Origin: Vibrio campbellii CAIM 519 = NBRC 15631 = ATCC 25920
GTDB taxonomy: Bacteria > Pseudomonadota > Gammaproteobacteria > Enterobacterales > Vibrionaceae
Length of the DNA stretch: 64,000 nucleotides
Direction of reading: 5' to 3'
NCBI RefSeq assembly: GCF_002163755.1
Contig: NZ_CP015863.1
Coordinates: forward strand, 3,100,001 to 3,164,000
Below the pieces are notes generated by a model. It was not told where the DNA came from. It searched no databases and saw only the letters and a list, made by a program, of their open reading frames with translations. This document shows positions 17,117 to 26,039 of this stretch, piece after piece (the stretch's first letter is position 1; each line of letters opens with the position of its first letter). Made by a program: the position numbers and the translations under genes.

Positions 17117-17211
17117 GTTTATCGGCCTCTGAACAAGCACTGCTGTTTGAGGTCGGCCCTATCTCGCGAAAAATACCGAGCTCAGTTGTAGGGATTGAGC
17201 TCATTTACTTC

Positions 17212-17245
17212 AGCCGATACTGAGTCCGAGTATCGGCTTTTTTTG
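17212..17245 (+). terminator. Intrinsic terminator before the fagA promoter
   Basis: AGCCGATACT / AGTATCGGCT stem with a 7-base loop and a seven-T tail. A second small inverted repeat, GAGCTCA/TGAGCTC, lies just upstream at 17178-17202. Confidence 0.88.
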
Positions 17246-17293
17246 TTGTGTTATTTCCTTAAAAAAGCTGTGGTTGCTAATCGACAATTTATT

Positions 17294-17312
17294 GATAATA
17301 ATTATCATTATC
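17294..17312. promoter_or_regulatory. Fur box upstream of fagA-fumC
   Basis: GATAATAATTATCATTATC matches the Fur consensus at 17 of 19 positions and ends 18 bases before the fagA start, so a bound Fur would cover the promoter or the start region. Confidence 0.88.
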
Positions 17313-17330
17313 TAGAGTGTCGAGGTAAAT

Positions 17331-17711
17331 ATGGACAGCAGCCAAGCCATCTACAATGCATTTTTTAAAGCGCAAGACCGATTCCTACACGTGTATGCTC
17401 CAAGCGGTTTCGAACCCGATGTGATTCATGATTACGTCCATTGGGGAATGGTGCTGTCATCCATTTACGATCACGATGCAGAGCACCAGAATCTGTTGCT
17501 GTGTGAGCTGTATTTACGCCGAGTCTACTTCCATCTACTGGATGCCATTCAAGACCCAACCCGTAGCCGCATCTTCCGCCGAGTCTGCCTCGACTCTATT
17601 CACACACCGCTACTTTGCCTCAAACGTTACTACTACCAATTTGAGGATGGCGACGTGAAATTTCTCTCATTACAACAACAATTACGTCTGATACAGACGC
17701 CTCTCGATTAA
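17331..17711 (+). CDS. fagA: FagA-like Fur-associated protein
   Basis: 126-residue soluble protein rich in aromatic residues and His, no signal peptide or membrane helix. Directly behind a Fur box and 16 bases before fumC, forming an iron-repressed fagA-fumC operon. The same pairing exists in Pseudomonas aeruginosa (fagA-fumC-orfX-sodA, Fur regulated); the name is given from this context and the size, and I cannot show a conserved catalytic motif. The molecular function is unknown. fumC encodes the iron-free fumarase, so FagA probably also serves in adaptation to low iron. Confidence 0.7.
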   Translation: MDSSQAIYNAFFKAQDRFLHVYAPSGFEPDVIHDYVHWGMVLSSIYDHDAEHQNLLLCELYLRRVYFHLLDAIQDPTRSRIFRRVCLDSIHTPLLCLKRYYYQFEDGDVKFLSLQQQLRLIQTPLD

Positions 17712-17727
17712 ACAAAAGGAACCTAAC

Positions 17728-19113
17728 ATGACCACGGAATTCCGTATCGAAGCGGACAGCATGGGCGAAGTCAAAGTCCCTGCCAACGCTTTGTATCAAG
17801 CCCAAACTCAACGCGCTGTCGATAACTTTGCTTTTAGCAAACACACCATGCCGACGGGCTTTATCCAAGCACTCGCCCACATCAAACAAACCGCAGCGCT
17901 CACCAATGCCCAACTTGGCTTGCTAGAAGGTGATATTGCCAATGCCATCGCCGATGCTGCGCAAGCCATCATTGATGGTAAACACTTCGACCAATTCCCT
18001 ATCGATGTATTCCAAACCGGCTCAGGCACCAGCTCAAACATGAATGCCAACGAAGTGATTGCAACATTGGCGTCTGAGCACCTAGGCGGAACGGTCAATC
18101 CAAATGATCACGTCAACATGGGTCAAAGCAGTAACGACGTAGTGCCTACTGCAATTCAAGTCAGCTCTGCAATTGCGATTGAAAAACAGCTACTGCCTGC
18201 ACTGTCTCACTTAAGTGAAACACTAGAGACTAAGCAGCAAGCACTAAAAGATGTGGTGAAAACAGGTCGCACACACCTCATGGATGCGATGCCAATTACC
18301 TTCGCCCAAGAGCTTGGCGGCTGGCAGTTCCAAATTGAACATGCTAAGCAAGCTATTGAGCAAACACTGCCAGCAGTGAAAGCGTTAGCCCAAGGTGGAA
18401 CAGCGGTGGGCACAGGGATCAACGCCGATCCACGCTTCGCCGATCTTTTTGCTGATAACCTAACGCAATCAACGCGCATCGAGTTTGCTTCAAGCAAAAA
18501 CTTCTTCTTCAATCTCAGCAGTCAGGATGCGATCGTCGCCCTATCGGGACAGCTCAAAACAGCAGCAGTTGCGATCATGAAGATCGCAAACGATCTTCGC
18601 TGGATGAACTCAGGCCCACTAGCCGGCTTAGGTGAAATTGAACTGCAAGGTTTGCAACCGGGCTCTTCTATCATGCCGGGCAAAGTAAACCCTGTGATTC
18701 CAGAAGCAGCAGCCATGGCGTCTGCACAAGTGATTGGTAACGACGCGACCATTACCGTTGCCGGTCAATCGGGTAACTTCCAGCTAAACGTGATGCTGCC
18801 AGTGATTGCGCACAATGTACTAGAAAGCATTGAACTGTTGTCGAACAGCGCCGTAGCTTTGGCAGATAAAGCCATCGCGACGTTTGAAGTGCGCCAAGAC
18901 AACCTTGATGTTGCACTGGCGAAGAACCCGATTCTGGTCACCGCACTTAACCCCGTGATTGGCTACCTAAAAGCAGCCGAAGTAGCGAAGAAAGCCTACA
19001 AACAAGGTCGCGCTATCATTGATGTCGCAGAAGAAGAAACAGACTTGGATCGTGCAACATTAGAAAGACTGCTCGATCCAGCCAAACTGACTCAAGGCGG
19101 GGTGGCAGAATAA
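17728..19113 (+). CDS. fumC: Class II fumarate hydratase
   Basis: Iron-independent, oxidant-resistant fumarase converting fumarate and malate in the TCA cycle. Shows GSGTSSNMNANEV, GQSSNDVVPTAIQ, GRTHLMDAMPITF and the catalytic serine loop GSSIMPGKVNPVIPEA. 461 residues. The AAAGGAAC ribosome-binding site lies in the 16-base gap after fagA. Placed behind a Fur box, it would replace the [4Fe-4S] class I fumarases when iron is scarce. Confidence 0.95.
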   Translation: MTTEFRIEADSMGEVKVPANALYQAQTQRAVDNFAFSKHTMPTGFIQALAHIKQTAALTNAQLGLLEGDIANAIADAAQAIIDGKHFDQFPIDVFQTGSGTSSNMNANEVIATLASEHLGGTVNPNDHVNMGQSSNDVVPTAIQVSSAIAIEKQLLPALSHLSETLETKQQALKDVVKTGRTHLMDAMPITFAQELGGWQFQIEHAKQAIEQTLPAVKALAQGGTAVGTGINADPRFADLFADNLTQSTRIEFASSKNFFFNLSSQDAIVALSGQLKTAAVAIMKIANDLRWMNSGPLAGLGEIELQGLQPGSSIMPGKVNPVIPEAAAMASAQVIGNDATITVAGQSGNFQLNVMLPVIAHNVLESIELLSNSAVALADKAIATFEVRQDNLDVALAKNPILVTALNPVIGYLKAAEVAKKAYKQGRAIIDVAEEETDLDRATLERLLDPAKLTQGGVAE

Positions 19114-19140
19114 GTCACTGGCCGATTACCCCTTTAAAGC

Positions 19141-19170
19141 AAAAGACCTCCAATCGGAGGTCTTTTTTTT
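19141..19170. terminator. Terminator between convergent fumC and crbS
   Basis: AAAAGACCTCC-AATC-GGAGGTCTTTT stem followed by an eight-T run on the plus strand; preceded by A's, so it may also stop crbS transcription. It abuts the crbS stop codon. Confidence 0.9.
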
Positions 19171-22100
19171 CTAGGCGACTCGATTGAGTACCGAGCGCAG
19201 TTTCAAAGGTTTCACCGGTTTGGCGATAAAACTGAACCCATTGGCTTTAATGCCTTCCATCATGTCATCGGTTCGATCGGCACTGATGATCACCCCTTCA
19301 AAGCGGTCCCCAAAACGCAAACGACATTGCTGCAACACTTCCAATCCCGTCCGACCATTATCTAAACGGTAATCGGAGAAAATCACATCCGGCAGCCAGT
19401 CGTCTTCCAATGTTTTAAGACTCTCGACAATATCAGTCGCAATGCGAATGTCGCAGCCCCAGCGCGAGAGTAAGTTTTCCATCCCAACAAGAATATCCGG
19501 CTCGTTATCAACACATAGGACACGAATATGGCTTAAATCGGATTGTGCACTCTTCACCGCTTTGACCGCCGGAATGTGCACCTTCTCTGCCTTATCTAAG
19601 GTAATCGAGAACACACTGCCTTTACCGAACCAAGAACGCATCGAGATTTCATGCCCTAGTACTTGAGCAATACCTTTCGAAATAGCCAAACCTAACCCCA
19701 AACCTTGGTCTGAACGGACTTGAGTACCGCGATTAAATTCTTCGAAGATCTCTTGTTGCTTCTCTTCTTCGATGCCCATGCCGTTATCCCACACATCGAT
19801 ACGCACTCGGCCTTGTACGCGACGCACACCAAGCGCTACTTTACCACTCGGGCTATAACGGAATGCATTGGTAAGGAAGTTCTGTACCACACGGCGCAGC
19901 AATTTCGGGTCGGATTTCACCATCAAAGACGATGGGATCATGGTGAACTCAATACCTTGTTGTTTCGCTAGTGCGCTGAATTCAGCATTCAAGTTAGCTA
20001 ATACATCATTGACTGCAAAGCCATGCACATTGACGTCCAACTTGCCCGATTCCAAACGTGAAATATCCAGCAAGTCACCAATCAAATCTTCCGCCGCCCC
20101 CAACGCACTCTCAATGTGGGTCGATAGCTTTTGGGTTTCACTGTCTTTGGCCACTTCCGACAACGAAGAAGCAAACAGTCGTGCGGCATTCAGCGGCTGC
20201 ATCAAGTCATGACTCACCGCGGCTAAGAAGCGCGACTTAGACTGCGACTCATGTTCAGAACGTTGCGTCGCTGCCACTAGTTGTTTGTTCAGTTGTTCCA
20301 ACTCACGAGTACGAGCACGAACGCGTTCTTCTAGTGTCTCATTAGCGTCTTTCAGAGCTTGCTCTGCATCGCGGAAGACGGTGATATCGGTAAAGCTCAT
20401 AACGAAACCACCACCAGGCATTGGGTTGCCTTGCACTTCAATTACGCGACCATCTGGACGCACACGGGAAGAGGTATGTCTCGTGCCTTGTTCAAGGTGA
20501 TAAACACGGCGACGAACGTGATCTTCAGGGTCACCCGGACCACATAAACCTTGCTCAGCATTATGACGAATCACATCTGCAATCGGACGCCCGACCTGAA
20601 TCAATCCCGGCGGGAAAACAAATAACTCCAGATAACGTTGGTTCCACGCTACCAGCCTTAATTGCTTGTCGACCACTGCGATGCCTTGTCCAATGTGTTC
20701 AATCGCCCCTTGCAGTAAGCCACGACTGAAATCATACAGTTCTGAGGCTTCATCAACGATGGTCGCCACTTCCTCAAGCTGCATGTTTCTGCCTTGTAAA
20801 GCAGAAGTAAGTACTAACTTAGCTGAAGAAGCACCAAACACACCGGCAAGTACACGTTCGGTGTGTCGAATTAAGGTAGAGGGGGCTTGTTGATTGGGAA
20901 GCAGCTCTTCGCGTTGCTGACTCCAATAGGTTTGGAAGGCAGATTTCACTCGCGTGCGGCCGACAAATCGTGACGCTAACATCTCCAGCTCACTGACCGT
21001 CACACGGCTCTGATACAAACTGATGTTTTCACTTTCAGGCAACGGCGTACCAACGAATGAAGCCGATTGTAAGCGTTCACTTATGCTTGGACGCGTAGCT
21101 AATGATACCGCGACAAAACAGGCAGCATTTGCCACCACGCTGAGGATCATACCCCAGTCAGAAACGGCAATATCAAAGCCTGCCAATAAATCCGGTGGCG
21201 TGATCAGCCAAATCAGCAAGTTGTTGGTTGCATCGCCCGCCAGCATGTCGGTTTGGCTCATCAAAGTAATCAACCAAATGGTGAAACCCACCAGCAAACC
21301 GACATACACGCCTTTCTTGTTGCCCTGACGCCAGTACATACCGCCAAGCAGAGACGGAGCGAACTGGGTAATCGCAGCAAACGAGAGAAAACCTATCGCA
21401 GAGAGTGAGTGGATACTATCTAAAGCCTGATAAAAGCCCCATGCACCAATCAAAAGAAGTAGAATAAGTCCGCGACGTATACGTAATAACAGCTTAGAAA
21501 AATGGTGATGATTACGCTTTGATAACTTCATCCGACGCAGAATCAGCGGCATCACCAAATCGTTCGATACCATGATCGCTAAGGCAATGGTCGAGACGAT
21601 GACCATGCCACTTGCCGCCGAAGTACCGCCCAAAAATGCCAGCAAAGCGATGTCATTCGCACCCACCGCCATCGGCACACTGATCACGTACGTATCGGCA
21701 GGGCTACCACTCAATAGGCTTTGCCCTACCCACGCGATTGGCAGAACGAAAACGCCCATCAGAATCAGATACAGTGGGAACAACCAACGAGCGACGTGCA
21801 AGTCTTGCGCGCGTTCATTCTCGACCACCATGGTGTGGAACTGACGTGGCAAACAGACAATCGCCAGCATAGTCAGAATGGTATGAATCAACAAAGTCGG
21901 AATATTGGGTGATTCATAGGTTTCAGCGGCAATATCGACGAGATGGAAGCTCTCGGTATCCATCGCAAGCCAAACAATAAACACGCCCACCACTAAAAAC
22001 GCCACCAGCTTGAGTACTGATTCAAACGCGATTGCCATCATCATGCCGCGGTGATGTTCGGTGTTATCGATATGACGCGTACCAAACAGCATGGTGAAGA

Positions 22101-22602
22101 TCGCCATCGCCCCCACCACAAACCAAGACACGCTATAGTTTTGATAACTGAGATCAGATGCTAAATCTGGCGCGATGATCTCCAACCCCATAGTGATGCC
22201 ACGCAATTGCAAAGCGATATATGGAAGAATGCCGGCCACGGCGATTAAGGTGACAACCACCGCCAAACCTTGTGATTTACCATAGCGGGCGGCAATGAAA
22301 TCGGCAATGGAGGTGATGTGCTCGCGCTTGGCAATCAAGATCAGCCGAGCGAGCACGCGCCAACCGATGGTAAACACGATGATCGGCGCGATATAGATGG
22401 GTAGGAAGGACCAAGGGTTGTTGCTCGCCTGTCCGACCGTGCCGTAAAAGGTCCACGATGTACAGTACACTGCAATCGACAAACTGTAGATCCATGGTCG
22501 CCAACGCGCTAACCATCTCTTTTGTTTGTCACCGTACCAAGCGATTAAAAACAGGACTCCCAAATACGCCAAAGAAACGGGAATCACTAGCCACCCTTGC
22601 AT
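19171..22602 (-). CDS. crbS: Hybrid SLC5 transporter-histidine kinase CrbS
   Basis: 1143-residue sensor that fuses a sodium:solute symporter-like domain (about residues 1-500, some 13 helices) to a kinase. After a linker comes a PAS-type region (AIEHIGQGIAVVDKQLRLVAWNQRYLELF), a coiled coil (LKDANETLEERVRARTRELEQL), HisKA with His798 in SHDLMQPLNAA, HATPase with NFLTNAFRYS, DNGMGIEEE and GLGLGLAIS, and a C-terminal receiver with phospho-acceptor Asp1077 in IFSDYRL. In V. cholerae CrbS (VC0303) with CrbR drives acs and the acetate switch; here acs lies 4 kb away. Start: ATG at 22602 with AAGGAT site, matching the (M)QGWLVIPVSLAYL family start; 34 further upstream codons are rejected because they run through a terminator. 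Confidence 0.92.
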   Translation of the reverse strand: MQGWLVIPVSLAYLGVLFLIAWYGDKQKRWLARWRPWIYSLSIAVYCTSWTFYGTVGQASNNPWSFLPIYIAPIIVFTIGWRVLARLILIAKREHITSIADFIAARYGKSQGLAVVVTLIAVAGILPYIALQLRGITMGLEIIAPDLASDLSYQNYSVSWFVVGAMAIFTMLFGTRHIDNTEHHRGMMMAIAFESVLKLVAFLVVGVFIVWLAMDTESFHLVDIAAETYESPNIPTLLIHTILTMLAIVCLPRQFHTMVVENERAQDLHVARWLFPLYLILMGVFVLPIAWVGQSLLSGSPADTYVISVPMAVGANDIALLAFLGGTSAASGMVIVSTIALAIMVSNDLVMPLILRRMKLSKRNHHHFSKLLLRIRRGLILLLLIGAWGFYQALDSIHSLSAIGFLSFAAITQFAPSLLGGMYWRQGNKKGVYVGLLVGFTIWLITLMSQTDMLAGDATNNLLIWLITPPDLLAGFDIAVSDWGMILSVVANAACFVAVSLATRPSISERLQSASFVGTPLPESENISLYQSRVTVSELEMLASRFVGRTRVKSAFQTYWSQQREELLPNQQAPSTLIRHTERVLAGVFGASSAKLVLTSALQGRNMQLEEVATIVDEASELYDFSRGLLQGAIEHIGQGIAVVDKQLRLVAWNQRYLELFVFPPGLIQVGRPIADVIRHNAEQGLCGPGDPEDHVRRRVYHLEQGTRHTSSRVRPDGRVIEVQGNPMPGGGFVMSFTDITVFRDAEQALKDANETLEERVRARTRELEQLNKQLVAATQRSEHESQSKSRFLAAVSHDLMQPLNAARLFASSLSEVAKDSETQKLSTHIESALGAAEDLIGDLLDISRLESGKLDVNVHGFAVNDVLANLNAEFSALAKQQGIEFTMIPSSLMVKSDPKLLRRVVQNFLTNAFRYSPSGKVALGVRRVQGRVRIDVWDNGMGIEEEKQQEIFEEFNRGTQVRSDQGLGLGLAISKGIAQVLGHEISMRSWFGKGSVFSITLDKAEKVHIPAVKAVKSAQSDLSHIRVLCVDNEPDILVGMENLLSRWGCDIRIATDIVESLKTLEDDWLPDVIFSDYRLDNGRTGLEVLQQCRLRFGDRFEGVIISADRTDDMMEGIKANGFSFIAKPVKPLKLRSVLNRVA

Positions 22603-22653
22603 CCGATATCCTTTCTTACTTTTCTCGCCTTTCTTGCTGTTTTTCAAGCAAGG

Positions 22654-22685
22654 AATAAAAAAACCTCTCCATAAGGGAGAGGTTT
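22654..22685 (-). terminator. Terminator between the MFS gene and crbS
   Basis: On the minus strand AAACCTCTCC-CTTAT-GGAGAGGTTT is followed by a T run. It lies 60 bases downstream of the MFS stop and upstream of the crbS start, so the two genes are separate units. Confidence 0.85.
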
Positions 22686-22745
22686 CATTTAACACTGCTT
22701 TCACAACAGAGACAAAGGTTAGTTTTTAATCTCTGTCACAGAAGC

Positions 22746-23936
22746 TTAATTCTGCGCTTCGGAGGCATTAGCTGAGAGGTCAACCACGTTGCTTTCATCA
22801 TTTTGAGGCTCAACTTTGATGAACAACGCCACAAAACCCATCGCCGCCATCAACCAGAAGATATTTGCGCCCCAGTGCTCGTAACCCCAGCCACTGATCA
22901 CCGTCATCAGCGCGATAAACGCACCCAGTGGAATCGCGTTGTACAATGCCTGTAATGCCACCATCTTGTTCTCTGCTGAGTTTTGGATGTATTGAATCGC
23001 AGCAATATGCGCCATTGCAAACGTCACGCCGTGAAGCATTTGCACCACTACCAGCGCCAAAATAGAGGTTGTTGCAGCTGTCATTCCCCAGCGTAGCATC
23101 ACACCACCAGCCGCCACGACAAACAGAGTACGCAGAGACCAGCCAGCGAATAGACGCTTACTCAGAGCAAACACAGCAACTTCAGCTGCGACGCCTAGGC
23201 TCCACAAGTAACCAATCACGTCTTCTGAGTGACCAGCCGCTTTCCAGTGAATCGCACTAAAACCGTAGTATGCCGCATGGCTGCCTTGGATTAACGCCAT
23301 CAGCACCAGGAACTTCACGACTGGCTTGTCCGTCAGCAATGCTGAGAGTTTTGGACGCTCAGAATGTTGACCGCCACGTGTCACCGGCATTGGATTGGTG
23401 TTACGCATCGCAAACAAGAGCGAGACAAACACACCGACCATTGCCGTGTACAAAATCATGTCCGAGCCAAACTCTGCTACCAAGTAACCCACCACTGTCG
23501 AGCCAGCAATAAAGGCAACCGAACCCCATAAACGGGTGCGACCGTAATCGAGCATCTTCAAACGAGCGTAGTAGTTCGCCATAGCATCAGACAGAGGCAC
23601 GACAGGACCACAACATAAGTTAAACAAGACGGTGGCAAGCGCCATTAACCAGAAATTACCGCCAGTGAAAAAGTGGAAACCAACAAAAATGAGGGCAGCA
23701 AAACTGAACCAGCGTAGCGCTGGCATAATGTGCTCAACCTTATGCAAACGTGGCGTAAGTACCATGTTCGCCACACAGCGCGTCGCTAAGCCCAAACCAA
23801 CCAACAGACCAATATCTGTCGGAGAAACACCCTGCTCTTTAAACCACAACGACCAAAATGGCAGATACACGCCATACGCAAAAAAGAATCCGAGAAAGTA
23901 CTGGGAAATCCAGCCATACGGAGAGGGTTTCAACAT
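22746..23936 (-). CDS. MFS transporter, HcaT (phenylpropionate permease-like) family
   Basis: About 12 hydrophobic helices in 396 residues. Strong similarity in pattern to E. coli HcaT: YFLGFFFAYGVYLPFWSLWFKEQG near the N-terminus, VVPLSDAMANYY...LDYGRTRLWGSVAFI in helix 4-5 and LIQGSHAAYYGFSAIHWKAAGHS...GYLWSLGVAAEV after the central loop. The real substrate is unknown; HcaT-like genes in vibrios are annotated only by family. I use the ATG at 23936, which has an AGGA site at good spacing; the ATG three codons upstream abuts that site directly. Divergent from the DUF294 gene. Confidence 0.85.
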   Translation of the reverse strand: MLKPSPYGWISQYFLGFFFAYGVYLPFWSLWFKEQGVSPTDIGLLVGLGLATRCVANMVLTPRLHKVEHIMPALRWFSFAALIFVGFHFFTGGNFWLMALATVLFNLCCGPVVPLSDAMANYYARLKMLDYGRTRLWGSVAFIAGSTVVGYLVAEFGSDMILYTAMVGVFVSLLFAMRNTNPMPVTRGGQHSERPKLSALLTDKPVVKFLVLMALIQGSHAAYYGFSAIHWKAAGHSEDVIGYLWSLGVAAEVAVFALSKRLFAGWSLRTLFVVAAGGVMLRWGMTAATTSILALVVVQMLHGVTFAMAHIAAIQYIQNSAENKMVALQALYNAIPLGAFIALMTVISGWGYEHWGANIFWLMAAMGFVALFIKVEPQNDESNVVDLSANASEAQN

Positions 23937-24177
23937 CACTGACATCCTAAAAAACGAAAAAACTAACGACTTCCGACACGTAAACGTTTGGGACGCGGAA
24001 TTATGGATCGCAATGCGTAATAGAAAAAGGGAAGAATCGGCAACTTACCGTTTCCTCAATGGCACAGGATCTCGAAATGCAAAATTAGATTGTGACGATT
24101 TAGACCAAAGTCGTCTGGCTTCGGCAGGGAAATTGGTCAGACTTGGGAATGTGTTCCTACCAAATTTAGGTGCTCTC

Positions 24178-26004
24178 ATGCCTGACAAATTTAACATGCA
24201 ATCTCCACCGTTCGACCGCCTAACTGACTCGCAGCAAAATCGATTGCGCTCGTCTCTTGATGTGGCGTACTACCGAACGCGAGATGTCATATTAGCTTGT
24301 GGGCAAGACAACCCTCACCTACACGTGCTAATTAAAGGCGCTGTAGAAGAGCGCTCAAAAGATCATGACGAAGTGTTTGCTCACTACGCTAATGACGACA
24401 TGTTTGATGTGCGCTCTTTGTTTGAAGAAAGCGTCCGCCATCAGTATGTGGCACTGGAGGATACCCTGTCGTACTTGCTGCCCAAGGACGTGTTTCTTGA
24501 GCTGTATAACGAGAACGGACAATTCGCCGCCTACTTCGATAACAACTTATCCAAACGCCAAGCCCTCATTGAAGCGGCTCAGCAACAGCAAAACCTTGCC
24601 GAATTCATTCTGACTAAAGTCGATAGCAGCATCTATCATCCACCGATGCTATTAGCTGCTGATATGCCAATTAATCAGGTCACCAAAACACTCAAAGACA
24701 ATGGCATTGACGCAGCTTTGGTTCAGCTTAACCAAGCTGACCCACGCCTAGAGCAACATCCATCGGCGCATCCCTACGCGATAGTGACGCGAACCAATAT
24801 GCTCCATGCCGTGATGCTTGACGACCACCCACTCGATACGCCAGTGAGTGAGATTGCGACCTTCCCTGTTTATCACGTGGATGATGATGACTTCTTGTTT
24901 AACGCCATGATCACCATGACACGCAATCGCATGAAACGTCTAATGGTGTGCGAAGGCAATCAAGCGGTCGGTATGTTGGACATGACGCAAATCCTCAGTG
25001 CGTTTTCCACTCACTCACACGTACTGACACTCAGCATAGCGAGAGCTAGCAGCGTGGAAGAGTTAGCCCTTGCTTCCAATCGACAGCGTCAGTTGGTGGA
25101 CAGCTTGCTGACCAATGGTATCCGCACTCGCTTCATCATGGAGCTGATATCTGCTGTAAATGAACAAATCATCGAAAAAGCGTTTGAGCTCGTGGTGCCA
25201 CCAGCACTGCACGATCACTGTTGTCTGATTGTGCTTGGCTCGGAAGGTCGTGGAGAACAAATCCTCAAGACCGATCAAGATAATGCACTGATCATCCAAG
25301 ATGGGCTGGAATGGGAACACTGCGCCGAAGTGATGCAAACCCTCACACACACCTTGCAGCAACTGGGTTACCCACTCTGCCCTGGCAAAGTCATGGTTAA
25401 CAATCCGAAGTGGGTTCGAACGCAGCAAGAATGGATTAAAGCGCTCGATGGTTGGATTGCTAAAGCACAGCCTGAACAAATCATGGATTTAGCCATCTTC
25501 AGTGATGCCCATGCGGTCGCAGGCAATCGAGAGTTGCTCACGCCTATCGCCGAGCACCTCAGAGATAGCATGAAAGATCGTATGTTGATTCTGTCCGATT
25601 TCACTCGCCCTGCTCTGCAATTTTCCGTGCCTCTTACTCTGTTTGGTAACGTAAAAAGTGCTAAAGATGGGCTGGATATAAAGCGCGGCGGCATCTTTCC
25701 AATCGTGCATGGCATTCGCACTTTGGCATTGGAATACGCGATTGAAGAGAAGAACACCCTCGAGCGTATCGAAGCACTGAGAAACAAACGCATCTTAGAA
25801 CCAGAAACCGCCGATAACCTCAATGAGGCACTGAAGCTGTTCCTCAAGATCCGCTTGAACCAGCAATTGAGTAAGCAGGAAGCACTGAACAATATCGACA
25901 TCAAACAGTTAGACCGAACAGAACGAGACCTGCTGCGCCACAGCTTACATGTGGTGAAGAAGTTTAAGCAGTTCTTAGGCTTCCATTATCAAATCCGTGA
26001 TTAG
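24178..26004 (+). CDS. cNMP-binding / CBS / DUF294 nucleotidyltransferase-like protein
   Basis: 608 residues, soluble. Order: cyclic-nucleotide-binding-like domain (about 15-130), a pair of CBS-type repeats (about 155-290; FPVYHVDDDDFLFNAMITMTRNRMKRLMV is the second), a DUF294 GlnD-type nucleotidyltransferase domain with VLGSEGRGEQ and the metal-binding pair in TDQDNALI (about 360-420), and the DUF294 C-terminal helical domain. No substrate is established. I start at the ATG at 24178, since the 182 upstream codons run antisense through the MFS gene. The exonuclease gene follows after 35 bases, then acs: the same grouping with an ActP-type symporter occurs in pseudomonads (from memory), which suggests a regulatory role in acetate metabolism. 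Confidence 0.88.
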   Translation: MPDKFNMQSPPFDRLTDSQQNRLRSSLDVAYYRTRDVILACGQDNPHLHVLIKGAVEERSKDHDEVFAHYANDDMFDVRSLFEESVRHQYVALEDTLSYLLPKDVFLELYNENGQFAAYFDNNLSKRQALIEAAQQQQNLAEFILTKVDSSIYHPPMLLAADMPINQVTKTLKDNGIDAALVQLNQADPRLEQHPSAHPYAIVTRTNMLHAVMLDDHPLDTPVSEIATFPVYHVDDDDFLFNAMITMTRNRMKRLMVCEGNQAVGMLDMTQILSAFSTHSHVLTLSIARASSVEELALASNRQRQLVDSLLTNGIRTRFIMELISAVNEQIIEKAFELVVPPALHDHCCLIVLGSEGRGEQILKTDQDNALIIQDGLEWEHCAEVMQTLTHTLQQLGYPLCPGKVMVNNPKWVRTQQEWIKALDGWIAKAQPEQIMDLAIFSDAHAVAGNRELLTPIAEHLRDSMKDRMLILSDFTRPALQFSVPLTLFGNVKSAKDGLDIKRGGIFPIVHGIRTLALEYAIEEKNTLERIEALRNKRILEPETADNLNEALKLFLKIRLNQQLSKQEALNNIDIKQLDRTERDLLRHSLHVVKKFKQFLGFHYQIRD

Positions 26005-26039
26005 AGTCTTTTAGGCAAATAAGACGAGAGGTAACAGGG

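Noticed and set aside
23632..24177. N-terminal extension of the DUF294 frame
   Set aside because: Runs antisense through the MFS transporter gene and shows low-complexity basic composition; the domain pattern begins after the ATG at 24178.
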